Positions 45,640 through 54,175 of a DNA stretch of 64,000 bases are shown piece by piece. Location of the stretch: contig CALKJI010000006.1 in assembly GCA_937995655.1 (NCBI GenBank), positions 62,001-126,000 on the forward strand, in the 5' to 3' direction. How positions within the stretch are numbered: the stretch's first letter is position 1; every line of letters starts with the position of its first letter. The notes below the pieces were generated by a model. That model made no database searches. It saw only the letters and a program-made list of their open reading frames with translations, and had not been told where the DNA came from. The position numbers and the translations under genes were made by a program. This stretch comes from an uncultured Pseudothermotoga sp. GTDB lineage: Bacteria > Thermotogota > Thermotogae > Thermotogales > DSM-5069.

Positions 45640-46810
45640 ATACCCTTCCGTGTTGACAAAAAAGATCTTTCCGTTATAAAGAGCTGGGTTAGCTTCCACA
45701 TACTCTTTTAGTTCTACGGAAATGTCGTGATTTTGTGGATTTACAGCCACTAACTGAGTGCCGCGACATAGAGAATACCATTTTCAGCGATTAGACAGGA
45801 TAGATGAAGAGGACCGAGACCTGTTTTTTTCAGTAGAAACCCTGCTGAGATTTGAATGCGTAGAGTGTTCCTGAGTCGTCACCCATAGAGAACACCATCT
45901 TTTGATAACATAGGATTTGCATAACTTTGACTGGTGAGTGTGTAATACCTTCAGGTGTATTCACAGAACCTGGGTCCAAGGCCCACATTGTTCTTCCACT
46001 TATGAAAATGGTGCCGCCTGGATGGATTGCAAAACCACCTTGAAAAGATTCATAATCTGAAATCAGTATCTTCATATCAAAGTCAGAGAGCGTATCTTAA
46101 CAACCTTGCCACCTTCAATCGCGAAATATAGATTTCCATCATAGATCGCTGAGGCAGCGCGAATCGAAAAACCGACCTGCTTGATTACAGATATTTCTGA
46201 AAGACTGGATTTTTTGACTTTTATGACTTTCCCATCGGTATCTATTATGTACAAGTAATCTTCGTAAATCACAGGCGGCGAGTACAAACGCGGATATAAG
46301 GAAGATTCTGAGACTTGGTAACTTTCTTTATCTGGATAGACGTGAATTTTACCATCCTTGCTAACAAAGTAGACCTTACCTGTCTAAGGACCAACAACAG
46401 AAGAGCTCCATATAGCCTCTGTGGTAACAGTATTTACGATTTCAGAATCATCACTATCTATGACCAAATAACCGACACTTGAACCGATGTACAGTTTATC
46501 ATCAATACCTATTGCTGATGAATACACAGGTCCATTGAGTTTTAATTTTTCAGGATGATCATCCCTTGATATTTTCTAATGAATACCAACTCTGCAAATG
46601 AAAGCAGACCAATATCTGTAGAATCGTTTTCTTGAACTTATTTATAAATCCTTTCGCTGAATCCGTTCTGAAAATTCACTGAAAATGAGGCAAGATAAGT
46701 CAGTGAAGATCCTGTTATGGGTTATTCTTACCTTACCTTCTGTTGCAAATGTTGTAAAGGATTGATCTCCGTATTGTAAAGAAGGTGCGTCAAAAGTAGA
46801 TCGTTCTGTA
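45640..46810 (-). pseudogene. Decayed PQQ-like beta-propeller protein gene
   Basis: Several minus-strand fragments read as PQQ/WD-type repeats with the pattern V-I-Y-x-D-x-L-Y-I, G-K-V-Y-F-V-S-x-D-G-K-I and N-G-K-I-F-F-V. They are split by at least one in-frame TAG (46384-46386) and several frameshifts. Open pieces lie at 46072-46287 and 45830-46075, with shorter ones on each side. No intact start is visible. Probably once an outer-envelope BamB-like or PQQ-repeat protein; now non-functional. Confidence 0.7.
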
Positions 46811-46811
46811 C

Positions 46812-46827
46812 AATAACAATTGTTATT
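46812..46827. promoter_or_regulatory. 16 bp perfect palindrome, candidate operator
   Basis: AATAACAATTGTTATT is a perfect inverted repeat 21 bases before the first chromate transporter start. Its position fits an operator for that gene pair. The binding protein is unknown. Confidence 0.5.
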
Positions 46828-46848
46828 CTTTACTAGGGGTTGTTACAG

Positions 46849-47394
46849 ATGAGAAGTTCAGGATTACTATTCAAGGTGTTTTTCACTTTCTTGAAGATAT
46901 CGACCTTTACACTTGGTGGAGGCTATGCGATGGTCCCAGTGATGCAGTGGGAAGCAAAGAGACTTGGTTGGCTCAGTGAAGACGAATTTTACAAGGACCT
47001 ATCGCTCGCTCAATCGATACCAGGTCCGATAGCTTTTACTACTGCCGTAATGGTTGGTAAGAGAGTGGCAGGCTTCTTGGGGGCCCTTTTGGCAGGACTG
47101 GCAATTGTTGTACCACCGTTCTTTGCTATCGTAACTGTCGCGAACTTAATTAAGCCCTTCGCGGGTAACATTTACGTTCGAGGCTTCTTGAAAGGTTGTT
47201 ATGCTGCCGTTATAGGGCTTGTTTTCAATGTCCTTTATGGTCTTTTGAAGCGTCAAAGATGGGATATTTTCAGATTTGGAATAATTTCAGCAGGTGTTGT
47301 GCTTCTTATTTTTAACTCCTCTTTACTCATTGTAGTCTTTCTTGGCGTTGTCGGTATTTTGTATCTGAAAGGAGAAAAGATGAGATGTTCCTGA
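46849..47394 (+). CDS. Chromate transporter, first half (short-chain CHR)
   Basis: About 181 aa CHR-domain membrane protein, with F-T-L-G-G-G-Y-A-M-V-P-V-M near the N-terminus and S-I-P-G-P-I-A (the CHR signature). Five or six hydrophobic segments. ATG at 46849 after TAGGGG. Pairs with the next gene, which overlaps it by 10 bp; short CHR proteins work as heterodimers with opposite membrane topology. The physiological substrate may be chromate or another oxyanion. Confidence 0.88.
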   Translation: MRSSGLLFKVFFTFLKISTFTLGGGYAMVPVMQWEAKRLGWLSEDEFYKDLSLAQSIPGPIAFTTAVMVGKRVAGFLGALLAGLAIVVPPFFAIVTVANLIKPFAGNIYVRGFLKGCYAAVIGLVFNVLYGLLKRQRWDIFRFGIISAGVVLLIFNSSLLIVVFLGVVGILYLKGEKMRCS

Positions 47395-47900
47395 GTCTTT
47401 TAATGATCTTTTTTAAGGTAGGCTTTTTTGCTTTCGGTGGTGGCTGGGCTATCGTGGGAATTTTGAGAAATGAAATTATATCAAAAGACATTCTTTCTGC
47501 TGAAGAATTCACGGAATTATTATCGGTTGCGCAGATCACGCCAGGACCTGTTGCCATCAATCTTGCCACCTATACTGGTTACAAATATTTCGGCTTTTTG
47601 GGAGCCATCATGAATACCTTTGTTTTTTTACTTGCTCCTTTATTGATAATCTCGGCTCTGTTCTTATTAGCAAGGCGAGTCAGAGTTGACAAAGAAAGAT
47701 GGTCTGGAGCACTTACAGGTATCACTACAGTGATGGTTACTGTAACCATATATTCTTTGTTTGTACCAAATATAAGAGATCTTTTAATGGTTTCGATCGC
47801 TGTTGGTGTTTTTCTTTGCATCTGGAAGTATAAGATTCATCCTCTCATCTTGATCTTTTTGAGTGGATTCATAGGTGCAGTATTCTATGGATTGCTTTGA
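47385..47900 (+). CDS. Chromate transporter, second half (short-chain CHR)
   Basis: 171 aa CHR-domain protein with F-A-F-G-G-G-W-A-I-V-G near the start and Q-I-T-P-G-P-V-A. Overlaps the first subunit by 10 bp, SD AAAGGAG. Intact in the middle of a decayed region, so probably under selection. Confidence 0.88.
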   Translation: MFLSLLMIFFKVGFFAFGGGWAIVGILRNEIISKDILSAEEFTELLSVAQITPGPVAINLATYTGYKYFGFLGAIMNTFVFLLAPLLIISALFLLARRVRVDKERWSGALTGITTVMVTVTIYSLFVPNIRDLLMVSIAVGVFLCIWKYKIHPLILIFLSGFIGAVFYGLL

Positions 47901-47986
47901 CATTGTTATGCGATGTTAAACCAACAAGCAGGATCTCTTCTTCCCCTTAAAGAAAACGGTAAGGAGGTGAGCACCGACGAAAACTC

Positions 47987-48018
47987 ACACCAATGGTAAC
48001 GATTGGTGTTTTCTCTTT
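47987..48018 (+). terminator. Terminator-like hairpin after the chromate genes
   Basis: ACACCAAT-GGTAACG-ATTGGTGT followed by TTTCTCTTT. It is preceded by AAGGAGGTGAG, whose GTGAG can pair with CTCAC at the foot of this hairpin. Confidence 0.65.
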
Positions 48019-48023
48019 AATCT

Positions 48024-48420
48024 ACCTTGTATGCTTGGTATAAATACTGGTAGAATCATGCATGCCTTTAGTCGTTGGAAACCAGCTTTTTTAGCCATTG
48101 GTATCAAGTTCTTAATTTACTCCTCTGATCGTCTGGCTACTTGGCTATCTGGTTTTGCGCAACTATCCTGATATTTGGGTCGGGCTTGATACTCTAACTT
48201 GTAACTCCCTCCATCGGCTGCCTTGTCTTTACCAATTTGGAAAAAGTTGATGTCGAACTGGGTATTACCCTTCTGTTATGGTGCTACTCGCGGGCACTGT
48301 GTTTCAGATTCAAGGCAAGGATATCCTACTTGGTTTTTCTTAGTTGAGCTGAGATCTAGCAGATCGTTGTACAACGTTACGCTAGAAATGTTTTCCTCTG
48401 AGCGTATAATTTTTCATTGA
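48024..48420 (+). pseudogene. Remnant of an AEC-family permease (tentative)
   Basis: Read across two or more frames, the plus strand gives L-G-I-N-T-G-R-I, then W-K-P-A-F-L-A-I-G-I-K-F-L-I-Y, then P-L-I-V-W-L-L-G-Y-L-V-L-R-N-Y, then E-K-V-D-V-E-L-G-I-T. That resembles the C-terminal helices of auxin-efflux-carrier (AEC) type permeases. Frameshifts and stops interrupt it, and no start is visible. The family call is by eye only. Confidence 0.4.
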
Positions 48421-48561
48421 ATTTGCATTTTCACCTTGATTGGAAAAATCCATATTAGTGTTGTCCCATGAATTGTCCTTTAATCTTCCCATACTTTGCT
48501 CTGTTTTTCTTTTGACCGTGCTAAAATGAGGGTGAAAATAAAAGATTAAAAACATTTTTGT

Positions 48562-48587
48562 AACGTTTTTAAAGTGTAGTATACACT
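48562..48587 (+). promoter_or_regulatory. Promoter with overlapping inverted repeat before the DGC gene
   Basis: TTGTAA and TATACA, about 16 bp apart, lie upstream of the DGC gene. The inverted repeat AGTGTA-GTA-TACACT (48573-48587) covers the -10. Confidence 0.45.
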
Positions 48588-48625
48588 GTATGATCAGTAA
48601 AGGACGAAAATAGGAGGTGTTATCA

Positions 48626-49033
48626 ATGACAAAGGAAAACTGGCAAAGACTACCGGGTTGTCATCAAAAAGCCGATAACCTTGATATTATACTTGTCTGT
48701 GACGGTGCTGCTTCTGTTGGCCAAGTCGGTCACGAGGTAGGTGTAAAGCTTACAAAGGTCATGCCTCAAGAGTTTAGACTGTGCTGCCTTGCCGCAATTG
48801 CTGCGGGATCGAAACTGCACCTTGAGCTCGCGCAGAAGGCGAAGAAACTTATTGCTATCAACGGTTGTGGGAATAAGTGTGTTACTAAGATACTTGAGCA
48901 ACGTGGTATGAAGCCAACTTATGAATTCAATATCGTTGAAGAGGATGTGGAAAAGGTTCCGACTCTTGATTTTGACGAGGCGGATGTAGACAGGATTGCC
49001 ACAAAAATAGCACAGACGATCGCTAAAGGCTAA
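48626..49033 (+). CDS. DGC-domain putative metal-binding protein
   Basis: 135 aa. Contains C-D-G-A-A-S-V-G-Q-V-G-H-E (about 26-38), R-L-C-C-L-A-A-I (about 53-60) and I-N-G-C-G-N-K-C (about 82-89), the conserved Cys pattern of DGC proteins (thought to bind zinc). ATG at 48626 six bases after TAGGAGGTG. Function unknown. It is followed by a broken gene that may once have been its partner. Confidence 0.85.
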   Translation: MTKENWQRLPGCHQKADNLDIILVCDGAASVGQVGHEVGVKLTKVMPQEFRLCCLAAIAAGSKLHLELAQKAKKLIAINGCGNKCVTKILEQRGMKPTYEFNIVEEDVEKVPTLDFDEADVDRIATKIAQTIAKG

Positions 49034-49092
49034 ATTGAGGTTGTACTTTTTTCAGTGGAAAGTAGGAAGTCTAAAGAGATCAAGGAGGAAGG

Positions 49093-49428
49093 TTGACGAA
49101 GCTAAAAATTGTTTTGAATGGAGACCTACAAACGTGCTTTTGCAGATAATCGGCAAAGGCTGTCTACAACGTTGTCAAAAGTTGGCTCAGTGAGAATCAT
49201 GAAGTTGAGGTTATTGACAAAAGCGAGGTCGAGCGGAGACAGGATGAACTTAGTCAGATTGACGAACGGTATTTGGAGAAAATATCCTTTCATCTGGTTT
49301 ATGTGAATGAGATTCTTGTGGTTGTGAACTACATTTTGGACAGAGAATCTCTGATCATGATTGGTGTAGATGCTTCAAGATATGATATCACCAAAGAAGA
49401 TATCATGGGAATAAGGATAAAACTTTGA
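49093..49428 (+). pseudogene. Redox-like small protein gene with one in-frame stop
   Basis: From TTG at 49093 (AAGGAGGAAGG upstream) one frame reads K-I-V-L-N-G-D-L-Q-T-C-F-C-R, then TAA at 49147-49149, then continues cleanly for about 92 codons (A-V-Y-N-V-V-K-S-W-L, E-V-E-V-I-D-K-S and onward) to TGA at 49426-49428. Only this stop breaks it. The T-C-F-C start is suggestive of a thiol-redox fold. I do not recognise the family with certainty. Confidence 0.6.
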
Positions 49429-49834
49429 TTCAACTCCTTTTCTTCTCGCTACATTTGAAGCTCTCCAAACTATCTGAAACCAAATATCACTTCTCTTTCA
49501 ACAGAGGTTACAATCCCGTTTGCTTTTCTGATGAATTGGACGAGAAGCAGTTACTCTCTTTACTTGAATATCTTGGCAAAACAATCGTTGTGAAAGAGGA
49601 GGCCCTTGAGGCGCACGCTGTTGTTTCTGCTACGTTGACTACTTTTTTCTGGTTTCTATGGGATGAAGTGAGCAAAATAGGTATTGAGTTTGGTCTAAAG
49701 AGAGCGAGGTGAAGGATATCTGTACCGACCGCAGTTGATCTATCTTGAGTACGGTGTGGGTGCCTATAACTTTATTCTTGCAAGGCCACCGAAAAATTGT
49801 GAAGAGGAAATGAGGAATGTCTGCAAAAAAGACT
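49425..49834 (+). pseudogene. Remnant of a ProC-like (pyrroline-5-carboxylate reductase) gene
   Basis: The frame from 49425 to 49712 contains L-L-E-Y-L-G-K-T-I-V-V-K-E-E-A-L-E-A-H and F-W-F-L-W-D-E-V-S-K-I-G-I-E-F-G-L, similar to the C-terminal helical domain of ProC. The N-terminal Rossmann domain is absent. After 49712, coding-like sequence continues in another frame (L-Y-R-P-Q-L-I-Y-L-E-Y to about 49834), so it is also frameshifted; this last part may come from a different gene. Confidence 0.45.
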
Positions 49835-49919
49835 AAAAGGGGCGTTTGAAAAATTAAAAAGATGAGATTTAATCAATCCAGATTTGATGTATAATAGAGC
49901 TAACAAAGGGGGGATTGTG

Positions 49920-50438
49920 GTGAAAAAAGTTTTACTTGGGATCATTTTAACACTATCCGTATGCCTTTTTGCCTATGAAGCTACTCTCAATTTACTCAAT
50001 TTCAAATCCTTCACCTACAAAGTGATCACGGAAGATCGGGAAATAATGGCCGGTTTCACCAGTGAAAAGACAAAGAATGGTTACGAAGTTACACATTGGT
50101 CTAAATTTGTTGTTCCAGAGGGTGAAGAAATGGATTACGATTATTTTGCGACTTCATACTTAGCAGCCATCTTCACTTTTGTATATAACCCGGCTTATAC
50201 TAGTTTTTTTGGCATGATAGACTTGGACAATCCCACTACACTGAACATGTATGGAATTAAGATTGTTTACGAAGGTGAAGAAAAGGTTGGAAAATATGTG
50301 GGAAAGAAATTTACCTACTATGTTAATGAGAAACCTCTTATAACTTGGGTTATAAGTAAACAGGTTCCATTGGTTTTGAAATCCATTATCCATGAGAGTA
50401 ATTACAAATTCGAGCTTGTGGATTTTCAAAAAAGATAG
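49920..50438 (+). CDS. Secreted protein of unknown function, possibly truncated by frameshift
   Basis: 173 aa with a signal peptide (V-L-L-G-I-I-L-T-L-S-V-C-L-F-A) and a beta-rich body ending F-Q-K-R. GTG at 49920 after GGGGGATT; a TATAAT at 49890-49895 serves as -10. At an A6 tract (50428-50433) a -1 shift would extend the protein by ~18 plausible residues (Y-K-V-G-F-Y-G-T-V-E-L-P-E-E-V), so the present stop may result from a lost base. I do not recognise the family. Confidence 0.65.
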   Translation: MKKVLLGIILTLSVCLFAYEATLNLLNFKSFTYKVITEDREIMAGFTSEKTKNGYEVTHWSKFVVPEGEEMDYDYFATSYLAAIFTFVYNPAYTSFFGMIDLDNPTTLNMYGIKIVYEGEEKVGKYVGKKFTYYVNEKPLITWVISKQVPLVLKSIIHESNYKFELVDFQKR

Positions 50439-50483
50439 CTTATAAAGTTGGATTCTATGGTACAGTGGAGCTTCCAGAGGAAG

Positions 50484-51323
50484 TTAGTCTTTTCTTGCTG
50501 CAAATAATTCTGCGCCGGATAAAAAGTATTTTGTGAGTGTAAAGAATAAAATGAACATTGGTATACTGGCAATTGCTGCAGCAGCCATCATTGCACCTTC
50601 GTTGGTGTATTTTTCCGTCGCAAATTGAATAATGTAAAGCGGTATTGTTTTCTTTTCAGGACTTTGTATGATAAGTAAGGGCCAGAGTAAGTTATCCCAT
50701 TGAGATCTGAATGTCAAAATAGCAAGGGTGGCGATAGCCGGTAAACTGTTAGGTAAGACTATCTTCCAGTATATTCCAAATTCACTTGTTCCATCTATTC
50801 TTGCTGCGTCAATCAATTCGTCTGGGAAGGTCAAAAGATACTGTCTCATCATGAAGATGCCAAAAGCATTCATCAAAAGAGGTACTATCAACCCTGCGTA
50901 CGTGTCTTGCATACCCATGTTAGTCACAATAAGATAAAGTGGGATCATTATTGCCTCGAAAGGAATCATCATGGTACTTAAGATCATCAAGAGTACAAAT
51001 GTTCGACCTTTGAACCTATACTTGGCAAGACCGTAACCAGTTAAAGAACACAGAAGTACAGTTCCAATCGTTGTCAAAGACGCTACCAAAAATGAATTCC
51101 AAATACTCTTGAGGTAGAAGAATTTGCCATCGTTTCCTTTTATTGCTTGCCAGTAATTCTGCCACCTGAACTCTCCACTGATCCACGGATATGGAATTCT
51201 CATGATGTTCTTCGAAGACATAAGGGAAGCTGTGAACATGAATAAGATCGGCACGAGAATAAAGACGGCAAATACGATTAAGAAAAACCATATAAAGATA
51301 TCCAAAAATACTGATTGCCTCAC
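50484..51323 (-). CDS. Sugar ABC transporter permease, MalG family
   Basis: 279 aa, six hydrophobic segments, EAA loop L-I-D-A-A-R-I-D-G-T-S-E-F (about 171-183). GTG start with GAGGTGG. Last gene of a three-gene importer operon without its own ATPase. Confidence 0.93.
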   Translation of the reverse strand: MRQSVFLDIFIWFFLIVFAVFILVPILFMFTASLMSSKNIMRIPYPWISGEFRWQNYWQAIKGNDGKFFYLKSIWNSFLVASLTTIGTVLLCSLTGYGLAKYRFKGRTFVLLMILSTMMIPFEAIMIPLYLIVTNMGMQDTYAGLIVPLLMNAFGIFMMRQYLLTFPDELIDAARIDGTSEFGIYWKIVLPNSLPAIATLAILTFRSQWDNLLWPLLIIQSPEKKTIPLYIIQFATEKYTNEGAMMAAAAIASIPMFILFFTLTKYFLSGAELFAARKD

Positions 51324-51332
51324 ATTACCACC

Positions 51333-52226
51333 TCAGTAAGTGATATTCTCGGTCTTTGAAATTCTAATTTGCAGGTAACTGAAGGACATAATTATCAAGA
51401 AAAGTATCACACTCATTGCGCTGGCTCTACCAATTTGTCGATCTCTGATGGCTGTGTTGTATATACTCAATGTGATCACATCGATAGGTTTAATTGGTGC
51501 ACCACCTTGAACAAACAAATACTGCGTACTGAAAGTTCTAAGACACTGAATCATCGACATGACCGATACCAACAATGTCGTTGGTCGTATCAGAGGTAAA
51601 GTGATGTGCCAAAAATCCTGCCATCTGTTTGCACCATCTATTGTGGCAGCTTCGTGAATAGATTTTGGTATGCTTGCCATACCAGCAACAAAGATTATAG
51701 TGAAATATCCGACGTACTTCCAAAAATAGACTATTATCGTTGCAAGTCTCAGCATATTTTCGTTGGATAACCAGCGATAGTCGATGCCTTTTGTGTTGAA
51801 GAGAAAATTCAAAAATTGATTGGACAGTCCTCTGGGATCAAATATTAAAAGCCAGATTGCCGCTGCAACAACCGATGACAGGACTGCGGGCGAATAGTAG
51901 GCCATCTGAAGAAATTTTTGAAACCTCTTTCTTGTAAGTATCAAAGCCGCAAAGGATAAACTGAATAGAACCATAGGAACAAAGGTGCCAAAGGCAAAAA
52001 TTGCTGTTGCTTTGATCGAATTCCAGAAAGATTCTGATCTGAGAAGGTATAGATAATTGTTCAAGCCTACAAATCTAGGAGCTTTCAGAGATAAAAGTTC
52101 TTTCCTAAAAAAACTTGTCCAAAAGGCATTTGCCATAGGATAAAAACTAAAGATTGCAAAAAAGATAATTGCTGGCATCGTGAATATGAATCCCCAAATT
52201 GCCTTCTTTCTTTCCAAGGTTCTCAA
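51333..52226 (-). CDS. Sugar ABC transporter permease, MalF family
   Basis: About 298 aa, six hydrophobic segments, EAA loop H-E-A-A-T-I-D-G-A-N-R-W (about 202-213). The start is TTG at 52226, five bases after AAGGTGA; the longer frame to 52262 would begin inside the hairpin after the binding-protein gene. Ten bases before its partner permease. Confidence 0.91.
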   Translation of the reverse strand: MRTLERKKAIWGFIFTMPAIIFFAIFSFYPMANAFWTSFFRKELLSLKAPRFVGLNNYLYLLRSESFWNSIKATAIFAFGTFVPMVLFSLSFAALILTRKRFQKFLQMAYYSPAVLSSVVAAAIWLLIFDPRGLSNQFLNFLFNTKGIDYRWLSNENMLRLATIIVYFWKYVGYFTIIFVAGMASIPKSIHEAATIDGANRWQDFWHITLPLIRPTTLLVSVMSMIQCLRTFSTQYLFVQGGAPIKPIDVITLSIYNTAIRDRQIGRASAMSVILFLIIMSFSYLQIRISKTENITY

Positions 52227-52241
52227 ATCTATCACCTTCGG

Positions 52242-52267
52242 AAAAAGGTGGGCTTGGCCCACCTTTT
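52242..52267 (-). terminator. Terminator-like hairpin between binding-protein and permease genes
   Basis: AAAGGTGGGC-CAA-GCCCACCTTT followed by TT on the minus strand, starting at the binding-protein stop codon. It would cause partial termination, so the binding protein is made in excess. Confidence 0.75.
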
Positions 52268-53532
52268 TATTCTTCCTTTAGAAGTTCATTCGCCTTCTTT
52301 TTCAAAATTCTCAGTGCTTCTTCTGGAGTTGTAGTTGTTAGCATCACAGACTCAACGGCTTCTTTTATCAACTGTTCGAATTGCGGACCCTTAGGATGAA
52401 GTGGAACAATATGAGCCCTTTCCATGTCTTGAAGAAAAACTTTTGCATATGGATAGTTTTTAAAGGTATCGGATTCGATTAAAGACCTCTTTGGTTGTAT
52501 GAGACCTACGTTCAATAAATAATCTTCTGGATGGCTGAGTATGTAGTTTATGAATCTCCAAGCCCATTCTTGTTTTTCCTTTGAACTTTCTGCATTCACC
52601 ATGTAATAATGCCCGTAGTAATTACATCTCACATCTTTCACGGCATCTTTGAAAACGGGGAATGGAACGACCATCCATTCTTTGCTGTTGTAGAAATTTG
52701 GATTCTCTGCTTTAATTCTGTCTATCTGGTATAGTCCAGACAAACACATTGCAACAGTATTGTTGTCTTTGTTGAATTCCTTTCTTGCAGCAGTATAGGT
52801 TGGAGAGCCAAGGTTTCTCCCATTTGGTCCCCAGTCTTTCATAAATCTTAAAACCTTCAGCCATGCCTCATCGTTTACGATTGCTGTTTTGCCATCATCA
52901 CTAAATAAAGCACCTCCAAGCTGCTCAACCATTGGTAAAAGGAAGGTCAGGTAATAGGGATATCGGAAATCAAACCCCCTTCTTTTGATGATCTGTCCTT
53001 CTCTTATGACTAACTTTTCACTGATTTGTACCATTTCTTCCCATGTTTTTGGATAGTCTTTTTCTGGATCAAGTCCAACTTCTCTGAAGTATTTTTTGTT
53101 GATAAAAATGCACCAATTAGTCAGTTCAAGGGGTAAACCATAGATCTTACCTTGATAAGTGACAGCATCGAGGGCACCTTCGACGTATAAACTTTTCAGT
53201 TCATCAAATGTCTTTAAGCCAAGCACACTCAAATTTACAGGAGCGACCCTTTCATTTACAATATAGGGGTATGCATCCTGTATTTCCATGTTGAAGATAT
53301 CAGGACCTTTACGTGCCGCGAAGGCAGTCAATACGACTTCTCTTATTTTTGCAGAAGGATAAGTCACTCGTGTAATTTTGACATTAGGGTACATTTTTTG
53401 AAATTCTTGAATGTACCTTTCCTCAAGCGGTGTTCTGTTAGGATCTTCGTGAGTCCAAATGGTTATCTCGATCTGAGCTGCACAGACTATAACTGCCAAC
53501 CAGAACATTACGAACCATGTCATCCACCTCAT
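52267..53532 (-). CDS. Extracellular sugar-binding protein of ABC transporter
   Basis: About 421 aa. Signal peptide (M-T-W-F-V-M-F-W-L-A-V-I-V-C-A-A then Q), no lipobox. Family 1 solute-binding protein with I-T-I-W-T-H-E-D-P at the mature N-terminus and the P-L-E-L-T-N-W-C-I-F-I-N-K-K-Y-F segment (about 109-124). ATG at 53532 behind GGGGGTGA. The substrate is unknown; there is no enzyme gene in the operon. Confidence 0.93.
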   Translation of the reverse strand: MRWMTWFVMFWLAVIVCAAQIEITIWTHEDPNRTPLEERYIQEFQKMYPNVKITRVTYPSAKIREVVLTAFAARKGPDIFNMEIQDAYPYIVNERVAPVNLSVLGLKTFDELKSLYVEGALDAVTYQGKIYGLPLELTNWCIFINKKYFREVGLDPEKDYPKTWEEMVQISEKLVIREGQIIKRRGFDFRYPYYLTFLLPMVEQLGGALFSDDGKTAIVNDEAWLKVLRFMKDWGPNGRNLGSPTYTAARKEFNKDNNTVAMCLSGLYQIDRIKAENPNFYNSKEWMVVPFPVFKDAVKDVRCNYYGHYYMVNAESSKEKQEWAWRFINYILSHPEDYLLNVGLIQPKRSLIESDTFKNYPYAKVFLQDMERAHIVPLHPKGPQFEQLIKEAVESVMLTTTTPEEALRILKKKANELLKEE

Positions 53533-53568
53533 GCAACTCACCCCCAAGAGATTTCTATTTGCAATCAT

Positions 53569-53596
53569 ATTATAGCCTTAATAAATTTGAAATCAA
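53569..53596 (-). promoter_or_regulatory. Promoter of the second sugar ABC operon
   Basis: TTGATT (53591-53596), 16 bp spacer, TATAAT (53569-53574). It reads into the binding-protein gene with a 37-base leader. Confidence 0.8.
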
Positions 53597-53850
53597 AGCG
53601 CTGATGAATTTGAACTTTGAAATAGATTGGATGTTTCTTTAAACAATTTGCAACCATCATCGTTTGTACGAACGCCCATTGCCAATGGTGGGAATATAGT
53701 TCAAAAGCCTTGTCAATACACTTAGGCACGATAGATTCAAACAGCACGATTAAGTGGGATATCGGTTCTTTATTTTAGATAAACAGATGTGTAACTTTCA
53801 AAACTTCAAATTGCAGGTCAACCGAGAGATCTGAGTTGCTTTGGGAGTAG
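53597..53850. other. Intergenic stretch without recognised features
   Basis: About 250 bases between the sugar-operon promoter and the tRNA terminator. The one open frame here (53565-53747, minus) has no SD and no recognisable motif, so I do not call a gene. Confidence 0.5.
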
Positions 53851-53883
53851 AGAAAAAATCGGGATAAATTAGATCCCGATTTT
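53851..53883 (-). terminator. Terminator of the tRNA-Pro/tRNA-Glu transcript
   Basis: AATCGGGAT-CTAATTT-ATCCCGATT followed by TTTTTC on the minus strand, about 20 bases after tRNA-Glu. Confidence 0.9.
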
Positions 53884-53903
53884 GCAAAGAACTACTTTTC
53901 TTC

Positions 53904-53979
53904 TGGCGCCCCCAAGGGGATTCGAACCCCTGCTTCTGGCTTGAAAGGCCAGTGTCCTAGGCCGCTAGACGATGGGGGC
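53904..53979 (-). tRNA. tRNA-Glu (UUC)
   Basis: 76 nt: acceptor GCCCCCA with TGGGGGC, anticodon loop CTTTCAA with anticodon TTC, T arm AGGGG-TTCGAAT-CCCCT, CCA encoded. Lies downstream of tRNA-Pro in the same transcript. Confidence 0.95.
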
Positions 53980-54060
53980 CTTAGTACACAACGTTATATT
54001 ACACTATGTTGTTAAAATGGTCAAGAGGTTTCTCATGAAAAAGGCGGCAGGTGCCGCCTA

Positions 54061-54138
54061 TGGTCGGGGCGACTGGACTTGAACCAGCGACCTCTTGCGC
54101 CCCATGCAAGCGCGCTAGCCAAACTGCGCCACGCCCCG
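54061..54138 (-). tRNA. tRNA-Pro (GGG)
   Basis: 78 nt: acceptor CGGGGCG with CGCCCCG, anticodon stem CTTGC/GCAAG around loop ATGGGGC (anticodon GGG), T loop TTCAAGT, CCA encoded. Confidence 0.95.
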
Positions 54139-54146
54139 CATATCTA

Positions 54147-54175
54147 ATCATACCACTCGAGTGAGGCTATTTCAA
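54147..54175 (-). promoter_or_regulatory. tRNA promoter
   Basis: TTGAAA (54170-54175), 17 bp spacer, TATGAT (54147-54152), eight bases before tRNA-Pro. The spacer holds the 10 bp palindrome CACTCGAGTG. Confidence 0.8.

Noticed and set aside
46840-46848. TTG at 46840 as chromate transporter start
   Set aside because: It touches the AGGGG that serves as SD for the ATG at 46849.
47940-48000. Known riboswitch class (glycine, lysine, preQ1, SAM) after the chromate genes
   Set aside because: The conserved cores of these classes are not present; only simple hairpins can be drawn.
53565-53747. Minus-strand frame of 60 codons upstream of the second sugar operon
   Set aside because: It contains the promoter of that operon and lacks an SD.
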